A stretch of 64,000 nucleotides of DNA from Agrobacterium cavarae (GTDB lineage Bacteria > Pseudomonadota > Alphaproteobacteria > Rhizobiales > Rhizobiaceae): the NCBI RefSeq assembly GCF_004310285.1, contig NZ_SISF01000031.1, positions 125,576 through 189,575 on the forward strand. The letters are read 5' to 3'. Made by a program: the position numbers and the translations under genes. Positions 43,067-52,166 of the stretch are shown here, one piece after another. Position 1 is the first letter of the stretch; each line of letters opens with the position of its first letter. The notes beneath the pieces are model-generated. The model was not told the DNA's origin and made no database searches. It saw only the letters and a program-made list of their open reading frames with translations.

Positions 43067-44569
43067 ATGACCGACACCAAGACGACCGAAACGACTGCCC
43101 TGTCCTCCGACGCCACCGAAGTGCGCCGCCAGAAGCTGGCGCTTTTGCGCGACAAGATCGGCGACGTCTATCCGGCGCATTTCCACCGCACGCTGACCAA
43201 TGCCGAGCTTGCGGAAAAATATGCCGATATCGAGCCGGATGTCGAAACGGGCGATACGGTCACGGTTGCCGGTCGCGTCTACTCCTCGCGCAATTCCGGC
43301 ATGTTCATGGATATCCATGATGCGTCCGGCAAGGTGCAGATCTTCTCGCACAAGGACACGACGCCGGAAGCCGCCCGCGAGATGCTGCCGATGATCGACA
43401 TCGGCGACATCATCGGCGTTACCGGCAAGGTGCGCCGCACCAAGCGCGGCGAACTGACGATCAATGCCGAAGAGATCACCATGCTCACCAAGTCGCTTCT
43501 GCCGATGCCGGAGAAGTGGAACGGTATTTCCGACGTCGAAATCCGCTATCGCAAACGCCATCTGGACATCCTCTCCAACGAGGAATCCAAGCTGCGCTTC
43601 CAGCAGCGCTCCAAGATCATTTCCGGCATCCGCCGCTTCATGGAGGCCGAAGGCTTCCTCGAAGTCGAGACCCCGATGCTGCAGACGGTCTATGGCGGCG
43701 CCACCGCCGATCCGTTCAAGACCTTCCACAACACGCTGAAGATGGACATGTATCTGCGCATCGCGCCGGAACTGTTCCTGAAGCGCACGCTGGTGTCCGG
43801 CCTTTCCGACAAGGTCTTCGAGGTCAACCGCAACTTCCGCAATGAGGGCGTGTCGACACGGCACAATCCCGAATTCACCATGCTGGAATGCTACTGGGCC
43901 TATGCCGACTATGAGGACATTATGAGCCTCGTGGAGCGCATGTTCGAGACGCTGGCCATTGCCATCCACGGCACCACCGAGCTTGATTTCCAGGGCCAGA
44001 AAATTTCCTTCAAGGGTCCGTTCAAGCGCGTGCCGATGCCAGATGCCGTCAAGGAAGCAACCGGCATCGACTTCCTGGCAATCGAGACCGACGAGGAAGC
44101 CCGCGCTGCCGCCAAGGCCGCCGGCTTCGAAGTCGAAAAGGACTGGACCTGGGGCGAATGCCTTGCCTTCATCTTCGAAGAAAAGGTCGAAGGCACGCTG
44201 ATCCAGCCAAGCCACGTGACGCATTTCCCCAAGGACATCTCGCCCTTCGCCAAGGAGGTGCCGGGCGAACCGCGTCTGGTTGAGCGCTTCGAGAGCTACT
44301 GCAACGCCTGGGAAGTGGGCAACGCCTTCTCCGAGTTGAACGACCCCGAAGAACAGCGCCGCCGCATGGTGGAACAGCTGGAACAGGCCCATGCCCGCGG
44401 CGAAAAGGACAAGCAGCTGGACGACGAATTCCTCGACGCCATCGACCAGGGCATGCCCCCCGCCGGCGGCCTCGGCATCGGCGTCGACCGCCTGGTCATG
44501 CTGCTCACCAACGCCCCGTCGATCCGCGACGTCATCCTCTTCCCAGCCCGCCGCCAGAAGGCAGACTGA
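43067..44569 (+). CDS. lysS: Lysine-tRNA ligase, class II
   Basis: A 500-residue class II synthetase. An N-terminal OB-fold anticodon domain (VTVAGRVYSSRNSGMFMDIHDASGKVQ order, ~65-140) is followed by motif 1 region (FLEVETPMLQ), motif 2 (FRNEGVSTRHNPEFTMLECY, ~263-282) and motif 3 (GLGIGVDRLVMLLTN). It makes Lys-tRNA(Lys). The ATG at 43067 (MTDTKTTE) is chosen; the open frame upstream to 42962 is made of repeat sequence. Many alphaproteobacteria instead use class I LysRS, so a class II copy is worth noting. Confidence 0.93.
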   Translation: MTDTKTTETTALSSDATEVRRQKLALLRDKIGDVYPAHFHRTLTNAELAEKYADIEPDVETGDTVTVAGRVYSSRNSGMFMDIHDASGKVQIFSHKDTTPEAAREMLPMIDIGDIIGVTGKVRRTKRGELTINAEEITMLTKSLLPMPEKWNGISDVEIRYRKRHLDILSNEESKLRFQQRSKIISGIRRFMEAEGFLEVETPMLQTVYGGATADPFKTFHNTLKMDMYLRIAPELFLKRTLVSGLSDKVFEVNRNFRNEGVSTRHNPEFTMLECYWAYADYEDIMSLVERMFETLAIAIHGTTELDFQGQKISFKGPFKRVPMPDAVKEATGIDFLAIETDEEARAAAKAAGFEVEKDWTWGECLAFIFEEKVEGTLIQPSHVTHFPKDISPFAKEVPGEPRLVERFESYCNAWEVGNAFSELNDPEEQRRRMVEQLEQAHARGEKDKQLDDEFLDAIDQGMPPAGGLGIGVDRLVMLLTNAPSIRDVILFPARRQKAD

Positions 44570-44809
44570 GGTTTAAGAACTGCGAAGGACCGTCGCGACG
44601 AGCGGCGGTCCGAGATAAGCGGCTTATTGGTTCGGCCTTATCATCCTGCCTCACCTGTCCTTGATCCGAGGATCAGCACAGGACTGTGGAAGGGTTCGTG
44701 CCTTCGATGGCAATTTTCGATCTCGCTGCTCGCGTTCCTGCAGAACTGGCAACATACTCACATGCACGAGGGGGTCATTAAGCCCCTCATCTCGCGCCAG
44801 GCAATCCAA

Positions 44810-45946
44810 TCAATGCTCGGGCTTCGGAGCCTCTGCGGTCTTATCGCCACCAGCAGCAGCATCATGTCCCGCCGCCTCGGCCGCAGGCGCATCGTGTCCA
44901 CCAGCCGCCGCGCCGGACGCTGCACTGCCCTGTGCGGCAGGCTCTTCCGCTACGGCGGGGGCGCTGTGACCCTCCGCCTCATTCCCACCGTCTGAAGCCG
45001 GGGCGCTGCCATGGTCGCCAGCCGCTGCCGGCTCGCCATGGCCTTCCGCCGCTGGCTGCTCGGCCGCGACCGCCGTCGTCTCACCCTTACCGAACAGCAG
45101 CGACTTGATGTAGCCGAAGCTGAACATGCTTTCGCTCTTGTCCGGTGTCGAAGTCAAAAGTGGCTCAGCAGAACCGTGACCACTGCCATCGGCATTGGCA
45201 GGCGCATCGTGGCCGCCTTCGGCAGGCTTCTCGCCACCACCATGTCCATCGCCTTCGGCGCCGTGGCCATCCGATCCCTTGCTTTCGCCGTGCCCGCCCG
45301 AGGCCTCAGCACCGTGACCGGCAGGCGCGCCGTGGCCACCCGCCGGAGCGCCATGTCCGTCGCCGGCAGTGGCCGCGACCGGATCGACGCAATCGGCAAA
45401 TTCGGTGAGCGACGCGGTCATCGCCTTGGCGTCTTCGACGGGCAGATCGATGCGCAATCCGTAAAACTGGCCGTCATCGGCGGCCGCGCCATCATAGTAA
45501 TAGGCGGAATAACTCTGAGAAGCAGCGCCTTCCGGCAGCTTGCTGGGATCGGCGATGTAGATTGCCTGCGCCGCGATCGATCGGCCGCGCATGTCGGCGC
45601 GCATCTGCGGTCCCTTGGCATCCAGCACCGAGACTTGGACGAGATCGGGATGGTCCTTGTCGTAGATGGCCTTGGCCACGCGCAGCGCCGTCTTCATGCG
45701 CTCGGGGCCATCGCCACCTTCCGTGCGGACGAATTTGCGGATCCAGACCGAGCCGTTCTTCTTGATCTTGACTGTCTGCGCCGTCTTGCATTCCAGGCCG
45801 TTCTGCACGACCTCCGAATTACCGAACAGCTGATCCCTGCCGACGACAATGGCAGCAACGCCGGAGGCACCACCCAGAAGGAGGATGCCACCGCCAATCA
45901 ATACCACTTTGCGGGAAAACCGTATTCTTTTGAACACTGCTTTCAC
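44810..45946 (-). CDS. Single-pass membrane protein with His/Gly/Ala-rich tail
   Basis: A ~378-residue protein of unknown function. A basic start (FKRIRFSRK) leads into one hydrophobic helix (VVLIGGGILLLGGASGVAAIVVG, ~10-32). An extracytoplasmic domain (~45-195) contains two cysteines (ECKTAQ, FADCVDP). The tail (~200-378) is dominated by Gly-His, Ala-Pro and Glu (GHGAPAGGHGAPAGHGAEAS and similar), with roughly 18 His. Such tails often bind Zn2+, Ni2+ or Mn2+. It is divergent from the sitABCD metal importer. The start is uncertain: GTG 45946 with GGGA upstream is chosen, while the frame stays open to 46189. Confidence 0.6.
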   Translation of the reverse strand: MKAVFKRIRFSRKVVLIGGGILLLGGASGVAAIVVGRDQLFGNSEVVQNGLECKTAQTVKIKKNGSVWIRKFVRTEGGDGPERMKTALRVAKAIYDKDHPDLVQVSVLDAKGPQMRADMRGRSIAAQAIYIADPSKLPEGAASQSYSAYYYDGAAADDGQFYGLRIDLPVEDAKAMTASLTEFADCVDPVAATAGDGHGAPAGGHGAPAGHGAEASGGHGESKGSDGHGAEGDGHGGGEKPAEGGHDAPANADGSGHGSAEPLLTSTPDKSESMFSFGYIKSLLFGKGETTAVAAEQPAAEGHGEPAAAGDHGSAPASDGGNEAEGHSAPAVAEEPAAQGSAASGAAAGGHDAPAAEAAGHDAAAGGDKTAEAPKPEH

Positions 45947-46232
45947 GTCAAACGTCCCGACATAGACAACCTCGTCTAACGCCTTCGTCTCCCGTCGCGC
46001 CTCGTTGCGCCACCGGAGTGGAAAAAGGCCGGATGGTGATAGACCACATCCGTGCAGCCATTGATCTTGATGGCTTCTCATTGAAGAAGACTTAATTAGG
46101 CAGGAAAAAGGTTCGTTTCCGGACGTTTTTTGAGCTGGATCGCCGAGGCTCATCAGCCCGCTCTTGCCCAGGCTGCCAAGGCGAAACACGCCGTAAGATC
46201 ACTGACACTTTTTGCGAACAAGACACGCAACG

Positions 46233-46305
46233 GGCGAGCCCGCACGTATCGGCTGACGGCGTGGTCTCTCCTATCCAGAGAGAGACCACGCCGCATAGGC
46301 TCGCC
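46233..46305. ncRNA. Candidate structured RNA or regulatory element upstream of sitA
   Basis: An inner perfect 13-bp stem GGCGTGGTCTCTC (46258-46270) / GAGAGACCACGCC (46280-46292) with a 9-nt loop lies inside outer arms GGCGAGCC (46233-46240) / GGCTCGCC (46298-46305). There is no T-run on either side and no gene overlaps it. It could be a small RNA, a leader structure or a degenerate repeat. Strand is unknown. Confidence 0.4.
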
Positions 46306-46391
46306 GCCGGCAGCAGCCCGCGCCCAATCAGGCCACAGCACACCGTTGCAAGAAAGAATTTGGAACAATATCCAGTTGCAGCCGTTCTTAA

Positions 46392-46462
46392 TGCGAATGA
46401 TTTGCAATAGCATTGACAATCTTTCCGCTGTCTCCCACATTGCTATTGCGAATTAATCGCAA
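46392..46462. promoter_or_regulatory. Two Mur/Fur-type boxes in front of sitA
   Basis: Near-palindrome TGCGAATGATTTGCA (46392-46406) and palindrome TTGCGAATTAATCGCAA (46446-46462), 39 bp apart, directly upstream of the sitA start at 46482. They resemble the AT-rich TGCAAAT-type Mn-responsive Mur boxes known for rhizobial sitA promoters. They probably mediate repression when Mn2+ is sufficient; this is inferred from position and similarity only. Confidence 0.6.
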
Positions 46463-46481
46463 AAGAGGTTTTATCGTTCTC

Positions 46482-47372
46482 ATGAAGTTGACCCGCTCGA
46501 CGTTTCTCGCTCTCTGCGCCGCAGCCTTCCTGCCCTTTTCCGCTTTTGCTGCGGAAAAGCCAAAGGTGATCACCACCTTCACCATCATTGCCGATATGGC
46601 CCGCAACGTTGCGGGCGACGCCGCTGATGTCGAGAGCATCACCAAGCCCGGGGCCGAGATCCATAACTACCAGCCGACCCCGCGCGATATTCTCAAAGCC
46701 CGCGATGCCAACCTCGTCTTGTGGAACGGGCTGAACCTTGAACTGTGGTTTCAGAAGTTTCTCGCCAATCTCTCCGGCGTTCCGAATGTCGTCGTCAGTG
46801 ATGGTGTGACGCCGATTTCGATCAGCGGCGGCGCCTATAGCGGCAAGCCCAACCCGCATGCCTGGATGTCCCCGGACAACGCGCTGATCTATGTCGAGAA
46901 CATTCGCAAGGCGCTGACGCAAATCGATCCCGACCACGCCGATGTTTATGCCGCCAATGCCAAGGCCTATTCGGACAAGATCCGACAGGAAATCCAGCCG
47001 ATGCGCGATGCCATCGCAGCACTGCCGGAAAACAAGCGCTGGCTGGTGACGAGCGAAGGGGCCTTCTCCTATCTGGCGCGTGATTTCGGCCTGAAGGAAC
47101 TGTTCCTCTGGCCGGTCAATGCCGATAGCCAGGGCACACCGCAGCAGGTGCGCGGCGTCATCGACGCGATGCGCGCCAACAATGTCCACGTCATCTTCAG
47201 CGAAAGCACCGTGTCGCCCGATCCGGCAAAGCAGGTGGCGAAGGAAACGGGCGCGGCCTATGGCGGCATTCTCTATGTGGATTCTCTGAGTGAGGCGAAC
47301 GGCCCCGTGCCGACCTATCTCGATCTTCTGCGCACCACAACAGCCACGATCGTGAAGGGTCTCAGCCAATGA
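46482..47372 (+). CDS. sitA: Mn2+/Fe2+ ABC transporter substrate-binding protein SitA
   Basis: A 296-residue periplasmic protein of the cluster 9 (PsaA/SitA/ZnuA-like) family. The signal peptide spans [20 protein letters not shown] to FAA, cleaved before EKPKVITTF. Metal-site regions are [39 protein letters not shown] and SESTVSP. It lacks the His-rich loop typical of Zn-specific ZnuA, favouring Mn/Fe. The ATG at 46482 gives the signal peptide directly. First gene of sitABCD, under two Mur-type boxes. Confidence 0.93.
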   Translation: MKLTRSTFLALCAAAFLPFSAFAAEKPKVITTFTIIADMARNVAGDAADVESITKPGAEIHNYQPTPRDILKARDANLVLWNGLNLELWFQKFLANLSGVPNVVVSDGVTPISISGGAYSGKPNPHAWMSPDNALIYVENIRKALTQIDPDHADVYAANAKAYSDKIRQEIQPMRDAIAALPENKRWLVTSEGAFSYLARDFGLKELFLWPVNADSQGTPQQVRGVIDAMRANNVHVIFSESTVSPDPAKQVAKETGAAYGGILYVDSLSEANGPVPTYLDLLRTTTATIVKGLSQ

Positions 47373-48286
47373 TGATGGGGAAAACGAGAAGCGCTGCGAA
47401 GCCAAAGCCTGGTCAGGATGGGCTCACCGTCGATGATGTGACGGTCACCTATCGCAACGGCCACACGGCATTGCGCCGCGCAAGCTTCTCGATACCCCGG
47501 GGCACCATCACTGCCCTTGTCGGCGTCAATGGGGCGGGCAAATCCACCATCTTCAAGGCCATCATGGGCTTCGTGCCGCTGTCGGCCGGCACCGTCTCCA
47601 TCTTCGGCGAGCCGGCCTCCACCGCGCTGAAAAAGAACCTCGTCGCCTATGTGCCGCAGGCCGAAGAGGTGGATTGGAGCTTTCCCGTTCTCGTCGAGGA
47701 TGTGGTGATGATGGGCCGTTACGGCCACATGAACTTCTTTCGCATTCCCACCAAACGTGACCACCTGATGGTGGAAGAGGCGCTCGCGCGCGTCAACATG
47801 CTGGATTACCGCAAGCGCCAGATCGGCGAGCTTTCCGGCGGGCAGAAGAAACGCGTCTTTCTCGCCCGCGCACTGGCGCAGGAAGGCAAGGTCATTCTGC
47901 TCGACGAGCCGTTTACCGGCGTCGACGTGACGACCGAAGAGCAGATCATTGCGCTGTTAAAATCCCTGCGCGACGAAGGCCGCATCATGCTGGTCTCCAC
48001 CCACAATCTCGGCAGCGTGCCGGATTTCTGCGATCGCGCCGTCTTTGTCAAGGGCACGGTGCTTGCCTCGGGCAAGACGAAAGACACCTTCACCGAAGCC
48101 AATCTTCAGGCCGCCTTTGGCGGAAGCCTCCGCCACTTCATCCTGGGCGGCGCCGATCTACATGACGATGCCGACCCGCGGCGTCTGAAAGTAATCACCG
48201 ATGACGAGCGCCCCTTCGTCATCTACGGCCAGAACGGCCATGAGACGCGGGACGATCCGGCGACGGTGGGAGACGCGGAGCGATGA
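47369..48286 (+). CDS. sitB: Mn2+/Fe2+ ABC transporter ATP-binding protein SitB
   Basis: A 305-residue ATPase. Walker A is GVNGAGKST, the signature [16 protein letters not shown], and Walker [14 protein letters not shown]. Its start overlaps the sitA stop by 4 bp, and its end overlaps sitC by 4 bp. The C-terminal ~60 residues after the ATPase fold ([20 protein letters not shown]) form a polar extension often seen in rhizobial SitB. Confidence 0.94.
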   Translation: MMMGKTRSAAKPKPGQDGLTVDDVTVTYRNGHTALRRASFSIPRGTITALVGVNGAGKSTIFKAIMGFVPLSAGTVSIFGEPASTALKKNLVAYVPQAEEVDWSFPVLVEDVVMMGRYGHMNFFRIPTKRDHLMVEEALARVNMLDYRKRQIGELSGGQKKRVFLARALAQEGKVILLDEPFTGVDVTTEEQIIALLKSLRDEGRIMLVSTHNLGSVPDFCDRAVFVKGTVLASGKTKDTFTEANLQAAFGGSLRHFILGGADLHDDADPRRLKVITDDERPFVIYGQNGHETRDDPATVGDAER

Positions 48287-49143
48287 TCTCCACCCTGCTC
48301 GAGCCCTTCACCTACTCCTACATGCTGAATGCCATCTGGGTCAGCGCACTGGTCGGCGGCGTCTGCGGCTTTCTCTCCGCCTATCTGATGCTGAAGGGCT
48401 GGTCGCTGATCGGCGATGCCCTCTCCCACGCCATCGTGCCGGGCGTCGCGGGCGCTTATATGCTGGGTCTTCCCTTCGCACTCGGCGCGTTCTTCTCCGG
48501 CGGGCTTGCGGCGGCATCGATGCTGTTTCTCAACCAGAAGACAAGGCTGAAGGAAGACGCCATCATCGGCCTGATCTTCACCTCCTTCTTCGGCCTCGGC
48601 CTTTTCATGGTGTCGCTCTCGCCCACCTCCATCAACATTCAGACCATCGTTCTCGGCAACATCCTCGCCATCACCCCCGAAGACACGATCCAGCTGGCGC
48701 TGATCGGCGGCATCAGTCTGCTGGTCCTGTCGCTGAAATGGCGTGACTTCATGGTCGTCTTCTTCGATGAGAACCACGCCCGCACCATCGGCCTCAAACC
48801 GGATGTGCTGAAGATCATCTTCTTCACCCTGCTCGCCGCCTCCACTGTCGCAGCTCTGCAGACCGTCGGCGCCTTTCTCGTCGTCGCCATGGTGGTGACG
48901 CCCGGCGCCACCGCCTATCTCCTGACCGACCGTTTCGAGCGGCTGATCGGCATGAGCTTCGGCATCGGCGCCGCAACGAGCTTCCTCGGCGCGTACCTGA
49001 GCTATTTCCTCGATGGCGCGACCGGCGGTATCATCGTCGTGCTACAGACGCTGATCTTCCTGACCGCTTTCCTGTTTGCGCCCAAACACGGCTATCTTGC
49101 CTCGCGCGCCAAGGCCCGCGCCGCCCTTGAGGAGCCCGCATGA
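48283..49143 (+). CDS. sitC: Mn2+/Fe2+ ABC transporter permease SitC
   Basis: A 286-residue inner-membrane permease of the ABC-3 family with 8-9 predicted helices. It contains [22 protein letters not shown] and [24 protein letters not shown], the ABC-3 hallmark segments. It overlaps both neighbours by 4 bp. It pairs with SitD as a heterodimer. Confidence 0.94.
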   Translation: MISTLLEPFTYSYMLNAIWVSALVGGVCGFLSAYLMLKGWSLIGDALSHAIVPGVAGAYMLGLPFALGAFFSGGLAAASMLFLNQKTRLKEDAIIGLIFTSFFGLGLFMVSLSPTSINIQTIVLGNILAITPEDTIQLALIGGISLLVLSLKWRDFMVVFFDENHARTIGLKPDVLKIIFFTLLAASTVAALQTVGAFLVVAMVVTPGATAYLLTDRFERLIGMSFGIGAATSFLGAYLSYFLDGATGGIIVVLQTLIFLTAFLFAPKHGYLASRAKARAALEEPA

Positions 49144-49988
49144 GCGAATATCTCGAACTGGCGCTTCTGCCCTTCCAGCTTCCCTTCATGCAATATGCCT
49201 TCATCATCACGCTGATGATCGCCGTGCCGATGGCCATGCTCTCCTGTCTGCTGGTGTTGAAAGGCTGGTCGCTGATGGGCGATGCGGTCTCCCATGCCGT
49301 GCTGCCCGGAGTCGTCATCGCCTATATCGTCAACATCCCCTTCTCCATCGGCGCCTTCATCGCCGGCATGATCTGCGCGCTCGGCACCGGCTTTCTGAAG
49401 GAAAACAGCCGCATCAAGGAAGACACGGTGCTTGGCATTGTCTTTTCCGGCATGTTCGGCCTAGGGCTGGTGCTCTATGTCAAGGTGCAGAGCGACGTGC
49501 ATCTCGACCATATTCTCTTCGGCGACATGCTCGGCGTTTCGGTGGCCGATGTCATCCAGACCGGCCTGATCGCGCTTGCCGCCACGCTCTTCCTCGCCAT
49601 ACTGCGCAAGGATCTGCTGGTGCATACCTTCGATCCGCAACACGCCAAGGCCATCGGCCTGCCGGTCCGCATCCTGCATTACGGCCTGCTTGCCGTCCTG
49701 TCGCTCACCGTCGTCGGCGCACTCCAGGCAATCGGCATCATTCTCTCGGTCGCCATGCTGGTGGCGCCCGGCGCCATTGCGTTTCTCGTCACTCGGCGTT
49801 TCTCCGAGATGCTGATTGCCGCCGTCTGCGTAGCGCTCTTTTCTACCACCCTTGGCATCTGGCTGAGCTTCCTGATCGACAGCGCACCGGCCCCCACGAT
49901 CGTCCTGATCATGAGCGGGATTTTCATCCTGGCCTTCCTCCGCACGACGATAAAAGCCAGGAAAACCTCCGCCACCGCGACCGCGTGA
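49140..49988 (+). CDS. sitD: Mn2+/Fe2+ ABC transporter permease SitD
   Basis: A 282-residue inner-membrane permease, paralogous to SitC: LLVLKGWSLMGDAVSHAVLPGV near residue 36 and QAIGIILSVAMLVAPGAIAFL near residue 198. Last gene of sitABCD. An imperfect stem (GGGTGTCGAAAA/TTTTCGGTACCC, ~50004-50030) lies just after it but has no T-run. Confidence 0.93.
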   Translation: MSEYLELALLPFQLPFMQYAFIITLMIAVPMAMLSCLLVLKGWSLMGDAVSHAVLPGVVIAYIVNIPFSIGAFIAGMICALGTGFLKENSRIKEDTVLGIVFSGMFGLGLVLYVKVQSDVHLDHILFGDMLGVSVADVIQTGLIALAATLFLAILRKDLLVHTFDPQHAKAIGLPVRILHYGLLAVLSLTVVGALQAIGIILSVAMLVAPGAIAFLVTRRFSEMLIAAVCVALFSTTLGIWLSFLIDSAPAPTIVLIMSGIFILAFLRTTIKARKTSATATA

Positions 49989-50031
49989 CCCATCGCAAGA
50001 GCCGGGTGTCGAAAAAGATTTTCGGTACCCT

Positions 50032-50057
50032 GGAACCTCTTCCCTCACTTTTGCGTC
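50032..50057 (+). promoter_or_regulatory. Candidate EcfG-type (general stress) promoter for the DUF1328 gene
   Basis: GGAAC (50032-50036), 17 nt, then CGTC (50054-50057). The alphaproteobacterial general-stress sigma factor (EcfG/RpoE2) recognises GGAAC-N16/17-CGTT, so one base differs. It lies ~130 bp upstream of a DUF1328 gene, a family often induced in the general stress response. Confidence 0.4.
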
Positions 50058-50189
50058 ATTAGTGCATGCCCGCGCGCGTGAAGATTATTGTGCGGCAAGG
50101 GCTTGGCTGAACAAAGACTGAGAGACAAACGAGTGGGTCCCGGACCTTAGGCGTTTGCCCGTTTCAAATCTGACGCAAGAGGACCGACC

Positions 50190-50363
50190 ATGCTGAAGTG
50201 GGCTCTAATATTTTTCGTGATCTCGATCATCGCCGGCGTTTTCGGCTTCACAGGCATTTCGGCGGCGGCCTCCGGCATCGCCCGGATCCTGTTCTTCATC
50301 GCCGTGGTCGTCTTCCTCATCTTCCTGGTGCTGGCAGTGATGGCCGGTCAGGCGATCCTCTAA
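50190..50363 (+). CDS. DUF1328 small membrane protein
   Basis: A 57-residue inner-membrane protein ([20 protein letters not shown] ... MAGQAIL) with two hydrophobic helices separated by a short Gly/Ala/Ser turn ([13 protein letters not shown]). This is the DUF1328 (YtjA) pattern. AAGAGGA lies 7-8 bp before the ATG. A clear terminator follows within 25 bp, so it is a monocistronic unit. Function unknown; possible stress role from the upstream EcfG-like site. Confidence 0.85.
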   Translation: MLKWALIFFVISIIAGVFGFTGISAAASGIARILFFIAVVVFLIFLVLAVMAGQAIL

Positions 50364-50386
50364 GGATTACACAGGCTTGGAATACA

Positions 50387-50418
50387 GAAACGGTCGGGCC
50401 TCCCCGGCCGTTTTTGTT
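50387..50418 (+). terminator. Terminator of the DUF1328 gene
   Basis: AAACGG and the GC-rich CGGGCC/CCCCGG halves pair around CTCC with CCGTTTTTG, then TTTG. The T-run starts inside the right arm. Confidence 0.75.
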
Positions 50419-50539
50419 TGGTCACGTGGATGACCTGCGTGACCTTGGCGGCGTACCACGTCGACGAGAGAAGCTTAAGTCCCTCCCCGTCACCCGCGGG
50501 ATGACGAGACGCAAATGCGCGGACTGAAAAGCGGCCCTG

Positions 50540-51271
50540 TCAGGCCGTCCAGCCACCGTCGATCACATGGATCTGACCCGTGGTGAACCCCGCCTCGTCC
50601 GACGCCAGATAGGTCACCAGCGCTGCAATCTCTTCCGGCTTGGCGATGCGCCCCATCGGCTGGCGCGCGATGAAGTCGCTCAGCGCCTTTTCGTAATCGC
50701 CGGTCGCGCGCAGGCGCTCATGCAGAGACGGGCTATCCACGGTGCCTGGGCAGATGGCGTTGCAGCGAATGCCCTTGGTGACGAAATCCGATGCGATGGA
50801 CTTCGTCAGGCCAATGACCGCCGCCTTCGAGGCCGTATAGGCAAACCGGTTCGGCACGCCTTTGACGCTGGAGGCCACTGACGACATGTTGACGATGGCG
50901 CCCTTGCCCTTTTCCAGCATGCCGGGCAAAAAGGCGCGGCAGGTGCGGTACATGGCCTTGGCATTGAGATCGAAGGAGAAATCCCAGTCCTTTTCCTCGC
51001 AGTCGAGAATGGTGCCGGCATGCACGAAGCCTGCGCAGTTGAAGAGCACATCCGCAGAGCCGATCTCGGCGGCAAAGGCCTGAACGGCAGCGCCATCGAG
51101 AACGTTAAGAACGCGGGTCTCGGCATTTTCAAGGGTTGCGAGAGCAGCTTCATTGATGTCGGTGGCGATAACGCGCGCGCCAAGCGCGATGAAGCGTTCC
51201 GCCGTTGCCCGGCCGATACCCTGCGCCGCTGCGGTAATGACAACGGTCTGTCCTGAAAAATCCTGGCCCAT
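50540..51271 (-). CDS. SDR-family dehydrogenase (BDH2/DHRS6-like)
   Basis: A 243-residue oxidoreductase. ITAAAQGIGRATAERFIALG (~12-31) with TDIN (~37-40) indicates NAD preference. NCAG (78-81), Ser131 region, and YTASK with Tyr145 and Lys149 form the active site. It resembles the BDH2/DHRS6 group, whose bacterial members include 2-keto-3-deoxy-sugar-acid and 3-hydroxybutyrate-type dehydrogenases. The ATG at 51271 is used; the extra 13 upstream codons are Arg-rich. It is divergent from an IclR-type regulator. Confidence 0.87.
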   Translation of the reverse strand: MGQDFSGQTVVITAAAQGIGRATAERFIALGARVIATDINEAALATLENAETRVLNVLDGAAVQAFAAEIGSADVLFNCAGFVHAGTILDCEEKDWDFSFDLNAKAMYRTCRAFLPGMLEKGKGAIVNMSSVASSVKGVPNRFAYTASKAAVIGLTKSIASDFVTKGIRCNAICPGTVDSPSLHERLRATGDYEKALSDFIARQPMGRIAKPEEIAALVTYLASDEAGFTTGQIHVIDGGWTA

Positions 51272-51304
51272 GATGGCTCTCCTCCGGCGCCTTCGGGCGC
51301 AATG

Positions 51305-51332
51305 TCTCAAATATGCATCGACAATTCATATG
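51305..51332. promoter_or_regulatory. Possible operator between SDR and IclR genes
   Basis: The sequence around 51309-51331 has ATATG and CATAT half-sites about 12 nt apart (AATATGCAT...ATTCATATG), in the divergent promoter region. IclR-type dimers often bind such spaced AT-rich inverted repeats. The assignment is tentative. Confidence 0.35.
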
Positions 51333-51384
51333 TAAACGGTGTATTCACAGACCGTCAAGCCAGCTTGCAATCAATAGAGGCCCG

Positions 51385-52149
51385 ATGACGGAAGACGATA
51401 GCGACAGATACCGCGCACCGGCGCTGGACAAGGGGCTGGATATTCTCGAGCTTCTGGCGCGCACCGATGGGGGGCTGACCCAGGTGGAAATCGCCAAGGC
51501 GCTCGGCAAGAGCCCCAACGAGTTCTATCGCATGCTGGATCGCCTGGTCCGCCGCGGCTATGTGCAGCGCCAGGATGGCGACCGCTTTACCCTTACTTTG
51601 AAAATGTTCGGGCTTGCCCACTTCCACCAGCCCGTGAGACGTCTCGTTTCCTTTGCAGCCTCGATGATGCGGGATTTCTCGGCGAAAGCGCAGCAGGCCT
51701 GTCATCTGGCGGTTTATGATCGTGGTTCGGTCGTCGTCATCGCGCAGCAGGACTCTTCCACCTATTGGGCGCTCTCCATTCGCGTCGGTGCGCAGATGAG
51801 CCTGTTCAACACCGGCTCCGGCCATGTCCTCCTGGCCTTCCAGAACGAGACGCAGCGGGAGTTGATGATTGCCGAACAGCTGCGTGGCGAGGAAAAGGAA
51901 CTGCCTGCAAACCTGCGCGAACGGCTGCAACAGGTGAAGGCCCAGGGCTATGAGAGCATGAACAGCCTGCAGACCGCCGGCGTGCGCAACATTTCCGCCC
52001 CGATCCTGACGCTCGACGGCACGGCGCTTGCCGTCGTCACCTGTCCCTTCATCGGCTCGCTCAACGAAGCGGCGCCAAAAGAGGATGACTGTCTGGAGCT
52101 GATCCGCGAGACGGCTAAGGCGATCTCAGAAGTCGTGGCCGGCCAGTAA
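51385..52149 (+). CDS. IclR-family transcriptional regulator
   Basis: A 254-residue regulator. The N-terminal winged helix (ALDKGLDILELLARTDGGLT, then EIAKALGKSPNEFYRMLDRLVRRGYV, ~residues 11-57) precedes a GAF-like ligand domain (~85-250, SFAASMMRDFSAKAQQACHLAVYD and GTALAVVTCPFI). AGAGG lies upstream of ATG 51385. Divergent from the SDR gene, which is its likely target; the effector is probably a small organic acid or sugar acid. Confidence 0.88.
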   Translation: MTEDDSDRYRAPALDKGLDILELLARTDGGLTQVEIAKALGKSPNEFYRMLDRLVRRGYVQRQDGDRFTLTLKMFGLAHFHQPVRRLVSFAASMMRDFSAKAQQACHLAVYDRGSVVVIAQQDSSTYWALSIRVGAQMSLFNTGSGHVLLAFQNETQRELMIAEQLRGEEKELPANLRERLQQVKAQGYESMNSLQTAGVRNISAPILTLDGTALAVVTCPFIGSLNEAAPKEDDCLELIRETAKAISEVVAGQ

Positions 52150-52166
52150 GGCGCCTCAACTATCCG

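Noticed and set aside
44586..44612. Stem after lysS (GGACCGTCGC/GCGGCGGTCC) as terminator
   Set aside because: Imperfect pairing and no T-run on either strand.
45947..46189. Longer start for the His-rich membrane protein
   Set aside because: The extra ~81 residues are irregular, with no ribosome-binding site; the basic residues before the helix fit the GTG at 45946 better. Some uncertainty remains.
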